A stretch of DNA of 64,000 nt from Pseudoalteromonas sp. T1lg88 (GCF_002964765.1 NZ_PQCF01000026.1:39296-103295); one strand, 5' to 3'; positions 49,375 through 57,072 are shown, numbered from the stretch's first letter. Translations and numbers: made by a program. The notes: generated from the letters alone by a model not told the origin.

Positions 49375-49983
49375 ATGTGTACCAGATGTAGCTGGGTGGA
49401 TCTCAGCAAAGAAGATTATGTGGCCTACCATGATAATGAATGGGGCGTGCCCATTTATGACGACCAACAATTGTTTGAGTTTTTAACTCTGGAGTCGGCC
49501 CAGGCCGGACTGAGCTGGTACACCATTTTAAAAAAGCGCGACAACTACCGCCGCGCCTTCGCCAACTTTGATGTACACAAGGTGGCCGCCTTTAACGACC
49601 AGGACGTCGCCCGCCTGCTCGACGATGCAGGGATCGTCCGCAATAAACTCAAGATCAACGCCACCATTAATAACGCCCAGCGTTTTATCGAAGTGCAAAA
49701 GGAATTTGGCAGCTTTAGCGCCTATCAATGGCAGTTTGTCGATAACAAGCCCAGGGTGAACTCGATTCGGTCGCGCGAGGATTATGTCGCCACCAGCGAA
49801 CAATCCGATGCCTTTGCCAAGGATCTAAAAAAACGCGGCTTTAAGTTCTTAGGGTCAACGACCGTGTACGCCCACATGCAAGCCTCTAGACCACCATTTG
49901 CAAGTGGTGCTAAACTAGCCAAAACAATGCTTGGCAAAAACCATAATGACACTCGCAGTTTCCTACCTCAGATTCAGTTCTAG
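49375..49983 (+). pseudogene. tag: 3-methyladenine DNA glycosylase I, 5' part of the element-disrupted host gene
   Basis: Host Tag from MCTRCSWVD to HMQAS, then foreign codons from 49886 to a stop at 49983. The catalytic core is complete (YHDNEWGVP with the base-recognition Glu, FEFLTLESAQAGLSW, FKFLGSTTVYAHMQ). Of the four zinc ligands known for E. coli Tag (C4, H17, H175, C179), C5 and H18 remain but the C-terminal His and Cys are replaced by element-encoded sequence. The missing 3' end is found at 57069-57140. Expected loss of zinc makes function doubtful. AAGGAAC precedes the ATG. Confidence 0.92.
49880..49905 (+). repeat. attL: core AAGCCT plus inward arm
   Basis: Core AAGCCT at 49880-49885, then element DNA with arm CATTTGCAAGT (49895-49905), the inverted copy of ACTTGCAAATG near the right end. 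The recombinase gene starts 61 nt from the core. Confidence 0.85.
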
Positions 49984-51424
49984 CAAACAACGTCTTGGGA
50001 CATCCGAAGAACGACAAGAAGAACTACTGGTAAAGTATCTAAAGAAAAACCCGCATATAACCCTGCACTCAAAATCATTCAAAGACCTTGGTCTAAGTGC
50101 TTATCATAGTAAACAGATGGAAGGTGACCTAGGAGCATTCCTAGAAGCCGTTCAGAAAGGTGAGTTTCCCGAAGGTACGCTTCTTATTGTGGAAGCTATA
50201 GATAGACTAGGACGCTCTGAAGCATCCGAGATGCTAAACGTACTAACGGGTATTATCCGAGCTGGGATAGAGATAGTCACTCTTGAAGACAATATGACCT
50301 ATAACCGTGAATCTCTTAACGGTGGCGGTATTTACATTCTCGTTGGTAAGGTACAAGCAGCCCACCAATACAGTGAAAGATTATCTACAAGGATAATTGC
50401 TAGTTGGGATTCCAAGAGGAAGAAGGCTAAAGAACATGGTATTAGACCAATATTTTCGCATCCATTTTGGTTAGATAAGAAAGGAGACTTAAAAGAAGAA
50501 TACCAACCACTATTGGAAAGGATGTTCAAAGACTACCTAAGCGGCCTAGGTCAAACATTGATAGCAGAACGCCTAAGAGGTGATTCATCAGGACTACTTC
50601 CAAAAATTAATGCAAAGACAGTAAAGAAAACCTTAGCCAATCCACTTGTAATAGGTTTGTGGGAAGGTGCAGAGGTTTACCCCGTTGCTATCCCCAAGAC
50701 CTTATTCTATAGGGTGCAAGGTGAACTAACTAAACGCTCAAAGAAACCAAAGGTTGAACCGAGGTCACTATTCTTCTCTGGTATAGCTAAATGTGAGTGT
50801 GGTTCCAACCTCTCGTTTCCTACTGACTATCAAAAGGGATATACGAGCAGCAGATGCAATACACGCTCTAGAAAAAAAGAAGCTTGCGGCAACAATAGAA
50901 GCATTGCTTATAAGGTTTTTGAATACGTCCATGAGCAAAACAGCTTTCATTGGGAATGGATGTTAAGACAACACAGGCAAGACAATAACGATGAAGCAGA
51001 GTTACAAGCTTTAGATGGCGAGATAGCCTTAGTGAAAAGTAAGTTAAAAAACATAGAAAAAGCTCTTGAACGTGTTGTAACAGATGGTCTACTAGATTCA
51101 CTAGAATCCTTTCAAAAGGATTTGGATTCACTGGAAGGTAAGCGACTATTACTGGAAGGAGGCAGCTCATTCAGTGTTGACTTCATCACCGATGAGGAAG
51201 AACCACTACTTGCCGATGAAGAATTATTAAGAGCTTCCCTAATAAAGTGTGGATATAAAATTGTATGTGACTCCAAAGGGATAGTGACCGTATACACAAA
51301 CTTTTGCGGGACTGATGGAATCGAATCAACATATAAAGTACTAAAAGGATTTAAGAAAAATGGCGCGGCGGCTTATAAAACTAGAATCGAAGATACATGG
51401 AGTAGAGCTTGCTTTTGGTTATAG
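49946..51424 (+). CDS. large serine recombinase (integrase)
   Basis: Site-specific recombinase of 492 residues. The N-terminal resolvase domain starts MTLAVSYLRFSSSKQ, with the nucleophile most likely S11 (YxRxS pattern), followed by the conserved AIDRLGR segment. The recombinase domain (about 165-260) precedes a zinc-ribbon-type segment with C in KCECG, SRCNTR and ACGNN (about 283-316). A coiled-coil-like stretch (about 345-400) follows, the module that controls directionality in this family. ATG 49946 is preferred to a TTG at 49931. Gene order places it beside attL, as usual for an integrase. Confidence 0.93.
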   Translation: MTLAVSYLRFSSSKQRLGTSEERQEELLVKYLKKNPHITLHSKSFKDLGLSAYHSKQMEGDLGAFLEAVQKGEFPEGTLLIVEAIDRLGRSEASEMLNVLTGIIRAGIEIVTLEDNMTYNRESLNGGGIYILVGKVQAAHQYSERLSTRIIASWDSKRKKAKEHGIRPIFSHPFWLDKKGDLKEEYQPLLERMFKDYLSGLGQTLIAERLRGDSSGLLPKINAKTVKKTLANPLVIGLWEGAEVYPVAIPKTLFYRVQGELTKRSKKPKVEPRSLFFSGIAKCECGSNLSFPTDYQKGYTSSRCNTRSRKKEACGNNRSIAYKVFEYVHEQNSFHWEWMLRQHRQDNNDEAELQALDGEIALVKSKLKNIEKALERVVTDGLLDSLESFQKDLDSLEGKRLLLEGGSSFSVDFITDEEEPLLADEELLRASLIKCGYKIVCDSKGIVTVYTNFCGTDGIESTYKVLKGFKKNGAAAYKTRIEDTWSRACFWL

Positions 51425-51438
51425 TCCTAGCCCCCAGA

Positions 51439-51468
51439 AGCCCCTCAAAGCGATTGTAAGGGGCTTTA
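51439..51468 (+). terminator. terminator after the integrase
   Basis: AAGCCCCT/AGGGGCTT forms an 8-bp stem with a 12-nt loop followed by a short T run. Confidence 0.7.
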
Positions 51469-51998
51469 GCAACCCAACCCACACCAACCTATAAACCACC
51501 AACAAAAAACCCTTACAGAAGCTCCCAGACACCACCAACACTTCCTGTAAGCGATTCTAAGAAGCTTTAACACCAAAACCCATAACAACTACCAATAAAA
51601 AGTTAAAACCCCTCACAGAGCGTTACAGGAGCTTCTGAGCTTATTTATGGCTGGTGGGTGTGGTTGATGGGTTTAAGCTCGTGGTGTTTTTCAACCAATT
51701 GTGAATGTTATTTCAAATACTACAAGCAAACAGACAAACTAATGGCGTAGAGGGGGCGGGTTTACTAGGTTATCTTGGAAAACTGAGGGAGAATGTAAAA
51801 CAATGAGGAACAAGGCAAATTAATAGTGTGGTATCGAGATGTACAACGGGTGAGCCTAGTATACATGAGCAGCTAACGGGGAGATTAGAATGCCACTCCA
51901 TAGCACATAACTATACTGATGTCCATAGCTGTAAGAATTATTTTCAAACTAAATTCCTTTATGGAACAACCACTTAGTAAAACCGGAGAAAATAAAGT
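51469..51998. other. gene-free region of the element, left part
   Basis: No supported gene on either strand. It holds a 10-bp inverted repeat CAGAAGCTCC (51516-51525)/GGAGCTTCTG (51628-51637) about 100 nt apart, and related short blocks (TGTAAGCGATT, TTACAGGAGC) around 51511-51640. The cytosine/adenine-rich composition at 51465-51600 differs from the rest. It could be an origin, transfer site or intergenic RNA; nothing specific was recognised. Confidence 0.4.
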
Positions 51999-52027
51999 TT
52001 GACTTTTTAGGAAAAGTGTGGTATTAT
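51999..52027 (+). promoter_or_regulatory. sigma70 promoter in the element
   Basis: TTGACT (51999-52004), a 17-nt spacer and TATTAT (52022-52027), overlapping TATAAT 3 nt later. It points toward the small genes that begin 645 nt downstream. Confidence 0.75.
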
Positions 52028-52033
52028 AATAGA

Positions 52034-52672
52034 ATTATAAAGTTTACTTAAAAGGTTGGTTGGAGTTACTGTAACAGTTTATTGGGGAGATTGTTACAGG
52101 TTATTAGGGATAACCTTTAGTAAATCATCTTTAGTAAAAGAAAAACTTATAACACCTTTTGTAAAGCATTTCTTAGTGTGCACTTCGAAGGGTTCATAAC
52201 CATTTTTACAAATGGGAATCACATCTATTTTAAGGTAGGTTGTCAGGAAGGTTTGATTTTATAAAGCACTTACAAGAAATTTTATAAAATCCTTATTAAA
52301 TATCTCTAGTAAACAAACCTTCTTACCACAAGTGAATAGAGGTATGGTGATTAGAATCTCTTACAGATTTACTCAAGAGATTAGCCAAGATACTTCAAAG
52401 TTCTTACAAATTACATTGGCTAGTATTGAGTAACACCTTAACCAATCTATCCAGTTCGATACTACTCATAGATAACTCATTGGTGATTCCGCTATCACCA
52501 ACTTCAAAAGAATCTCATAAGGGACTCCCTCCCTTTACCGTATGTGGTTGAGTGGCTATGACGGCACTTACAAAACCACTACTTTATCCTAGACCTTCCA
52601 GCCTTCTTAGGCCCCTCTCGGCTGAGTCGGTTGGTTGCGTCTTCTAATTAACCGAGAGAGGATTTATTAACA
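52034..52672 (+). ncRNA. candidate long structured RNA / leader
   Basis: From the promoter to the next gene there is about 640 nt without a coding frame but with several perfect hairpins: CTGTAACA/TGTTACAG (52069-52099), GGTTAT/ATAACC (52099-52115), AAGGTTTG/CAAACCTT (52248-52321) enclosing GATTTTATAAA/TTTATAAAATC, AATCTCTT/AAGAGATT (52355-52382), TTGGTGAT/ATCACCAA (52480-52501) and CTCTCGG/CCGAGAG (52615-52658). The last one pairs with the purine-rich region just before the 52673 start. It may be a free noncoding RNA or a regulatory leader. It was not matched to any named RNA family. Confidence 0.5.
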
Positions 52673-53179
52673 ATGAAACTATCAGAATCAGATTTCAAAC
52701 AATTACTAGCTGTTGCAAAATCTCCCAAGCGTAGATTCACAAAAGAAACCGTACAGGCTCGGTTCGAACGCTCTAAGGGCTTATATCAGAAGAGCATTGA
52801 ATCACATGGTGTGCTGGGGGCTATTAAACACTTCATCTTCTATAATAATAAGTATGAAGTTATCCAAACTGTTGAGAGGCTATTGAGTGAAGGTTGGAAG
52901 GAATACGGTAGCCCGCAGAGCTTTTATCAGTTCAAAGTGGACCCAGCAACCAAGGCTGTGGAGTTTTGGATGAAAAAGCCAGAGTCACTGCAAGAGGGGG
53001 ATTTAAAGACCTTGCTGGATAAGGCTGAGGCGGAACTACGAGTAGAGATTGATACCCACAACCAGTCTCGTGAAGATGCAATCAAAGCCCTAGCCTTACA
53101 TGCTGAAACCGTTCAAGCCGAGAAAGACAAGGAAGCTGAGCTACTTGGTCAGATTCAAGAGTTAGCAGAGGGTTTGTAA
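52673..53179 (+). CDS. unknown element protein, 168 residues
   Basis: Not recognised. The N-terminal part is basic (KSPKRRFTKETVQARFERSKG), the middle holds an aromatic-rich segment (HFIFYNNKYEVIQTVERLL, YGSPQSFYQFKVDP), and the C-terminal 60 residues are Glu/Ala/Lys-rich and probably coiled coil. No signal peptide or membrane segment. The ribosome site GAGAGAGG lies far from the ATG and within a hairpin, suggesting translational control. Its stop abuts the next gene (53180), so the two are co-transcribed. Confidence 0.6.
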   Translation: MKLSESDFKQLLAVAKSPKRRFTKETVQARFERSKGLYQKSIESHGVLGAIKHFIFYNNKYEVIQTVERLLSEGWKEYGSPQSFYQFKVDPATKAVEFWMKKPESLQEGDLKTLLDKAEAELRVEIDTHNQSREDAIKALALHAETVQAEKDKEAELLGQIQELAEGL

Positions 53180-53494
53180 ATGCTGGATAGACAATCTTTA
53201 ATTAACAGGGTTGGAAACCAGCTCAAGGCCAACACTTCACACCATCATGGTGATTCATCTAACAAGGTTACTGAAATTCTATCAAAGAGAGCTTCTGAGA
53301 TGTCTTCAGAGGATAAGCACAAAGACCTTGTAAAGCGTATTTCAACCAACTACAAGCCAACCAACCCAACCATGAGTGACGCTGATACTTTACTGCTTAA
53401 GAAGAAGCTTTACTTCAAAGATGAAACTCTCACTTTTCACTTTACTTCTAAAGGTGGGAACAAGGTGGAGCATACTTTCCGGCTGCACTGTTAA
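53180..53494 (+). CDS. unknown element protein, 104 residues
   Basis: Not recognised. It starts immediately after the preceding stop. Composition is charged and Ser/Thr-rich with a histidine cluster (TSHHHGD) and a beta-rich C terminus (KLYFKDETLTFHFTSKGGNKVEHTF). No membrane segment. Its direct junction to the previous gene suggests the two proteins work together. Confidence 0.55.
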   Translation: MLDRQSLINRVGNQLKANTSHHHGDSSNKVTEILSKRASEMSSEDKHKDLVKRISTNYKPTNPTMSDADTLLLKKKLYFKDETLTFHFTSKGGNKVEHTFRLHC

Positions 53495-53502
53495 TAGAAG
53501 AT

Positions 53503-53625
53503 ATGGAAGCTATCAAAGCGACTAGGCTATATCGGGAGACTGTAGGTTATTGTAAGAACGAAACCAAGCTACTGGAACAACTGGAAATCAAACGAGCTGA
53601 GCTAATAGACAAGCTCCCATTCTAA
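53503..53625 (+). CDS. small element protein, 40 residues
   Basis: A short reading frame (MEAIKATRLYRETVGYCKNE at the N terminus, ending ELIDKLPF) starts 8 nt after the preceding stop with AGAAG just before its ATG. It is mostly helical and charged. Third gene of the 52673 group and just upstream of its terminator. Reality is supported only by position and ribosome site. Confidence 0.4.
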   Translation: MEAIKATRLYRETVGYCKNETKLLEQLEIKRAELIDKLPF

Positions 53626-53678
53626 CAACCAAGAGAATGCTAGAAATGATACTCCAAAACCATTTTAGCCATTTTAAA

Positions 53679-53714
53679 AACCCCTTTCCAAGGTTGATGG
53701 TTAGGGGCTTTTTT
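53679..53714 (+). terminator. terminator after the small-gene operon
   Basis: ACCCCT/AGGGGC pairing (53680-53708) around a 17-nt loop is followed by TTTTTT. It also lies beyond the end of the convergent resolvase gene. Confidence 0.65.
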
Positions 53715-53743
53715 GTGTCTGGAATAAACTATCTGAAAAGCTC

Positions 53744-54313
53744 TCAGGGTTTCTGTAGGCGCTTAACCGTACTTGCAGATATACCTAGCTCCTTGGCAAC
53801 TCCAGCGATGCTCATAGACTTTCTCAGTTGAACCACCTTACCCCTTAAAGACTCGTTACTAGGTCTACCCAGTTTCTTACCTTCGGATTTGGCTCTTTTC
53901 AAGCCATCTATAGTGCGCTCTTTGATTCTGTTCTTTTCAAACTCTGCAAATGCCGAGAATAGCTGTAACATCAACTTACCTTCACTGGATGACAAATCCC
54001 TTACAGGCAAGTCCAGTGATACCAGCCTAATTCCCTTACTCACAAATAACTCCACCACCTGCTGGACATCAATGTTATCTCTACCCAGCCTGTCCAAACG
54101 CTGAACCACAACAGTATCACCCTCTTCCAGTTTGTGGTCGACCATAGCCTTAAACGCCTCACGCTCCATAGCGTTAACCCCACCACTGACAACCTCAGTG
54201 ATAACCCTGCTAGCAGGAACGCTATACCCAGCCCTTTGGATGGCCTCTAATTGGTTTTCAACCGTAAGCTCACTTGTAGATACACGAGCATAGATAAAGG
54301 TTCTTGATGACAT
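53744..54313 (-). CDS. small serine recombinase (resolvase/invertase, Hin/TnpR type)
   Basis: Protein of 189 residues. The resolvase domain starts TFIYARVSTSELTVENQ with S12 as nucleophile; conserved VVVQRLDRLGRD and the LMLQLFSAFAEFEKNRIKERT E-helix region follow. A C-terminal HTH_7-type DNA-binding domain is at about 148-187 (SIAGVAKELGISASTVKRL). Such enzymes resolve cointegrates, resolve plasmid multimers or invert DNA. It lies inside the element, oriented opposite to the other genes, with inverted repeats upstream. Confidence 0.93.
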   Translation of the reverse strand: MSSRTFIYARVSTSELTVENQLEAIQRAGYSVPASRVITEVVSGGVNAMEREAFKAMVDHKLEEGDTVVVQRLDRLGRDNIDVQQVVELFVSKGIRLVSLDLPVRDLSSSEGKLMLQLFSAFAEFEKNRIKERTIDGLKRAKSEGKKLGRPSNESLRGKVVQLRKSMSIAGVAKELGISASTVKRLQKP

Positions 54314-54703
54314 GACTTCAATTCTCTTGGTTCAATAAGGTGGGTTTATAATAGGTGGCTAGCTCAAAAATTACAACCCTAGATTTTGAACCAGAAGATA
54401 AGAACCTTTACCTAGGTTCATTTAACGGGCGTTATTGAACCAAACAAAAAGACCGAGTGATTAACACTCTCAGGGATTTTAAAATTGCTATGGAATATTC
54501 AATAGGAAGGTAGCTAGCACTTAATACCTCGACACTGTCGCTAGAGATTTCAGAGTTGCAATTAAACAACAAACCCTTTTAAATAAATTTTTAGTCGCTA
54601 ACCTATAAAACATTTACCCCCAAAGAAAGCTGATAACTTTAAAACATGCACCATTAATTAATCAGCAGACTATGGATTTGAGCTTAAACAGGGAGGGCCT
54701 AGC
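54314..54703. promoter_or_regulatory. candidate res/recombination region upstream of the small recombinase
   Basis: No gene is supported. A perfect 12-bp inverted repeat TTGGTTCAATAA (54327-54338)/TTATTGAACCAA (54432-54443) brackets further GAACC/GGTTC half-sites, including GAACC-N8-GGTTC near 54404-54421. Clustered dyads next to a resolvase gene are typical of res subsites. It must also hold promoters for the recombinase and for the 54704 operon. Confidence 0.5.
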
Positions 54704-55306
54704 GTGAGCAAGTCGACTTCAGAAAAAGTTGCTGAAAAAATAAATGAATTTAACAACAACTACTCCAACCAAACCTACAAACCAATGGAGCCCGAGAAAT
54801 ATAATAACATTTTGAACGGGTCAATAAATCAGATTATATATGCCGCCATGGAGCTATCCTACCAGCGACTCACAAGAGGTAATTATAGAAATCAACAGGA
54901 GTTTATGTCCCAAAACACTGACGATTTCCTCAAGCCTCATGGGCAGTCAGGAAGCTTAAGTAACGACAAGCTAGACCAAGTAATGAATGTGTATCAAGTT
55001 ATGTATAACCACCACTTTGCTATTACCGATACCACTAAGCAAATAAACAAGCAGGACTGGAAAGAAAAAGGGCGTTTCTTACTTTTCAGAATCCTTACAA
55101 CGATTGGCGTGGCTGGAGCTGCAATAGGTATGGCTATGCTTGCAAACAGTTTGGGCTATGAAACTGCTTTGATAAAAAAGACAAGCCCTGAAGCAGTTTC
55201 AGCAAAAGCTATAGATGCCAAGGAATTAACACCTAACTTAACCATTAAGCAACAAGCTAAAGGCAAGGCTTTAGAAGAAGTTACCAGCACGAACGGCAAT
55301 AACTAG
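54704..55306 (+). CDS. unknown membrane protein of the element
   Basis: Not recognised; 200 residues. The GTG start at 54704 has GGGAGG 7 nt upstream. The first ~125 residues are polar (Asn/Gln/Tyr-rich). One hydrophobic segment follows (about 128-150: RILTTIGVAGAAIGMAMLA), then a Lys-rich tail. This is a single-pass or tail-anchored layout. The next gene starts 2 nt after the stop, so the pair is an operon. Two-gene units of this kind in islands are often defence or toxin systems, which is inference only. Confidence 0.65.
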   Translation: MSKSTSEKVAEKINEFNNNYSNQTYKPMEPEKYNNILNGSINQIIYAAMELSYQRLTRGNYRNQQEFMSQNTDDFLKPHGQSGSLSNDKLDQVMNVYQVMYNHHFAITDTTKQINKQDWKEKGRFLLFRILTTIGVAGAAIGMAMLANSLGYETALIKKTSPEAVSAKAIDAKELTPNLTIKQQAKGKALEEVTSTNGNN

Positions 55307-55308
55307 AA

Positions 55309-56187
55309 ATGACTACACAATCTGAGAAAATCTATAAATTTTATCCTTATCGTGACTTTGACCTAGATGCCTTAGCTGGCTCATACCTTTGGTTTAGCTC
55401 AATAGAGGATTTCAATGACCCTTTTGAAGGGATGTACCTAGAGCAGATGGCCTTTAAAACACCTGAGGACATTTCAAATGATGACCTTTTGATTTTTCAT
55501 CAGAAAGGACTTCTAGGAACTGGTTTCAGTGAGCAAGAAGCTATAGACAAGGTTAGTGAGTATTCTTATTTTTTAACGAATCAAATAACCGAGGGGCAGC
55601 TACTAGAAGAAAAGCGCATTTTTAGAGATGCCTTGGTTGAAGCCATTAACAGAACTGTTAGCGATGTTAAGAGTCGCCGCTTCTGCTGCTTCATCAGAGA
55701 TAATGAGAACAAGAGAGCCCTTGAAAATAAGCTAATGTGGAGCCACTACGCAAACGGTTTGCGAGGCTTCGCTTTGGAGTTTGATGATAAGCAACTCGCT
55801 CAATCTTTGGAAGAAGAAAACTCTCAGACAATCCTTAAGGATGAAATTAGATATCGTGAACTTGAAGCGGTAGATATCCTAAGTAGCGCCATGAGCAACC
55901 AATCAACTGGCCATAATGTATCGGACATCATGCTAACCAAAAGCCCTGAATGGGAATATGAGCAAGAGGTGCGCATGGTTACATCAGAAGCGAGGATTAC
56001 TTACAACCCCAATGCAATTAAATCAATTATTGTTGGCCAAAAAATGCCATACGCCAAACTGGTTACTCTTTTGGCCGTTATTAAGTCTCACGGATTATAC
56101 GAGAAGGTAAAGGTGGCAAGAATCGACCCAAGCACATTTAGACTCAGAGTGGCAGATTTCGATATATCGCTATTCAGGAGTGAGTAA
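55309..56187 (+). CDS. DUF2971-family protein
   Basis: Protein of 292 residues. The N-terminal YKFYPYRDFDLDALAGSYLWFSSIEDFNDPFEG and the central CCFIRDNENKRALENKLMWSHYANGLRGFALEF are typical of DUF2971, which has no settled biochemical role and is common in mobile islands. No signal or membrane segment. It forms an operon with the preceding membrane protein. A later segment (SPEWEYEQEVRMV) is also family-typical. Confidence 0.83.
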   Translation: MTTQSEKIYKFYPYRDFDLDALAGSYLWFSSIEDFNDPFEGMYLEQMAFKTPEDISNDDLLIFHQKGLLGTGFSEQEAIDKVSEYSYFLTNQITEGQLLEEKRIFRDALVEAINRTVSDVKSRRFCCFIRDNENKRALENKLMWSHYANGLRGFALEFDDKQLAQSLEEENSQTILKDEIRYRELEAVDILSSAMSNQSTGHNVSDIMLTKSPEWEYEQEVRMVTSEARITYNPNAIKSIIVGQKMPYAKLVTLLAVIKSHGLYEKVKVARIDPSTFRLRVADFDISLFRSE

Positions 56188-56210
56188 AATAAGACAACCT
56201 CCCTGTTGTC
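56186..56210 (-). terminator. terminator after the 40-residue minus-strand gene
   Basis: GACAAC/GTTGTC forms a 6-bp stem with a 6-nt loop; on the minus strand it is followed by TTATTTT. It overlaps the 3' end of the DUF2971 gene. Confidence 0.55.
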
Positions 56211-56218
56211 GCGAGTAA

Positions 56219-56341
56219 CTACTTATTACGCTTTATAGTCTCAACAATTGCAGTGGATTTTCTCTTGCGAGCCTTTTTTACTGTAATAAATTGACCTGTT
56301 TTAGCATCACGACCTACCTTAAACTTAACAGTCTTTGTCAT
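56219..56341 (-). CDS. small basic protein, 40 residues
   Basis: A short frame on the minus strand encodes MTKTVKFKVGRDAKTGQF at its start and ends KSTAIVETIKRNK. Its ATG is preceded by AGAGGAAA at ideal distance and it has its own terminator. The GRDAKTGQF pattern followed by a basic stretch and TxIVET resembles short proteins often found near toxin-antitoxin or accessory genes; I cannot name a family. Highly basic, so nucleic-acid binding is plausible. Confidence 0.6.
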   Translation of the reverse strand: MTKTVKFKVGRDAKTGQFITVKKARKRKSTAIVETIKRNK

Positions 56342-56477
56342 TAGAATTTCCTCTATGGTATTTAATGGTTACATTTAGCGCACTAACAAAACCCCTTAGT
56401 ACATAAATAAAAGTAGTAGACAAATTAAACATGTGCAAATATACAGGCTGTATACAAAAACAGGTAAAGGTGATTCG

Positions 56478-57068
56478 ATGTGCAAAAGATGCCCTTGGTT
56501 AGATACGACCAAGCCAGACTATGTTGCTTATCACGACAATGAATGGGGTGTTCCTGTTTACGATGATAAGACAATGTTTGAGTTCCTAGTGTTGGAATCA
56601 GCTCAAGCAGGTTTAAGCTGGTACACTATTCTCAAGAAACGTGAAGGCTACAGAAGGTTATTTGCTGACTTTGATGTAATTAAAGTTTCTAAATTCACCC
56701 CTGAAGATGTAGAACGCCTAATGCAGGACAGTTCAATCATCAGAAACCGACTAAAGATAGAAGCAGCTATCAACAATGCCAAGTGCTTTATAGAGATACA
56801 AAAGGAGTTTGGAAGCTTCTGTAACTTCATCTGGGGGTATGTAAACAACCAACCTATCGTTAACAGCATTAATGATATTAGTGATTATGTTGCTACCTCA
56901 CCAATTAGCGACAAGCTTGCCAAGGACATGAAGAAAAGAGGTTTCAAGTTCCTAGGTTCAACCACCCTATATTCACACCTCCAAGCTACTGGACTCATAA
57001 ACGACCACCTAAATAATTGCTTTATAAAACAACAGGTTATACAACTTGCAAATGAATACCCACATTAA
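56478..57068 (+). CDS. tag: element-borne complete 3-methyladenine DNA glycosylase I
   Basis: Full-length Tag of 196 residues that excises 3-methyladenine from alkylated DNA. It is clearly homologous to, but diverged from, the disrupted host copy at 49375. Zinc ligands are complete: C5 and H18 at the N terminus (MCKRCPW, YHDNEWG), and H and C in GLINDHLNNC at the C terminus. The ATG at 56478 has AAAGGTG upstream; an earlier in-frame start at 56433 lacks support. Its TAA stop (57066-57068) overlaps the right attachment core. The divergence from the host copy shows it was carried in, not duplicated recently. It probably compensates for the damage the insertion does to host tag. Confidence 0.95.
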   Translation: MCKRCPWLDTTKPDYVAYHDNEWGVPVYDDKTMFEFLVLESAQAGLSWYTILKKREGYRRLFADFDVIKVSKFTPEDVERLMQDSSIIRNRLKIEAAINNAKCFIEIQKEFGSFCNFIWGYVNNQPIVNSINDISDYVATSPISDKLAKDMKKRGFKFLGSTTLYSHLQATGLINDHLNNCFIKQQVIQLANEYPH

Positions 57069-57072
57069 GCCT
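57044..57072 (+). repeat. attR: outward arm plus core AAGCCT
   Basis: Arm ACTTGCAAATG (57044-57054), 12 nt, then core AAGCCT (57067-57072) leading into host tag codons. The arm is the exact inverted copy of the one at 49895-49905. Confidence 0.85.

Larger units (their letters stand above)
49880..57072. mobile_element. 7.19-kb serine-recombinase integrative element inserted in tag
   Basis: Both boundaries carry AAGCCT (49880-49885 and 57067-57072). Host tag reads up to the left core and resumes exactly after the right core; joining 49375-49885 to 57073-57140 gives 579 bp, an intact 192-codon frame. Content in order: large serine recombinase, a gene-free region with promoter and hairpins, three small unknown genes, a small serine recombinase, a membrane protein, a DUF2971 protein, a 40-residue basic protein and a complete second tag. 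No transfer or phage structural genes are seen. It is more AT-rich than the flanks. It resembles a satellite or mobilisable island rather than an ICE or prophage. Confidence 0.9.

Noticed and set aside
53637..53831. 64-codon plus-strand frame after the small element genes
   Set aside because: It runs through the terminator at 53679-53714 and into the resolvase gene on the opposite strand.
49375..57068. Two tag genes interpreted as a simple gene duplication
   Set aside because: The sequences are diverged, the left one is truncated exactly at the element core, and its missing end lies beyond the second copy. Insertion explains all of this.
49880..57072. Element considered as a tRNA-targeted tyrosine-integrase island or prophage
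   Set aside because: There is no tRNA at either end, the integrase is a serine recombinase, and no phage structural or lysis genes are present.
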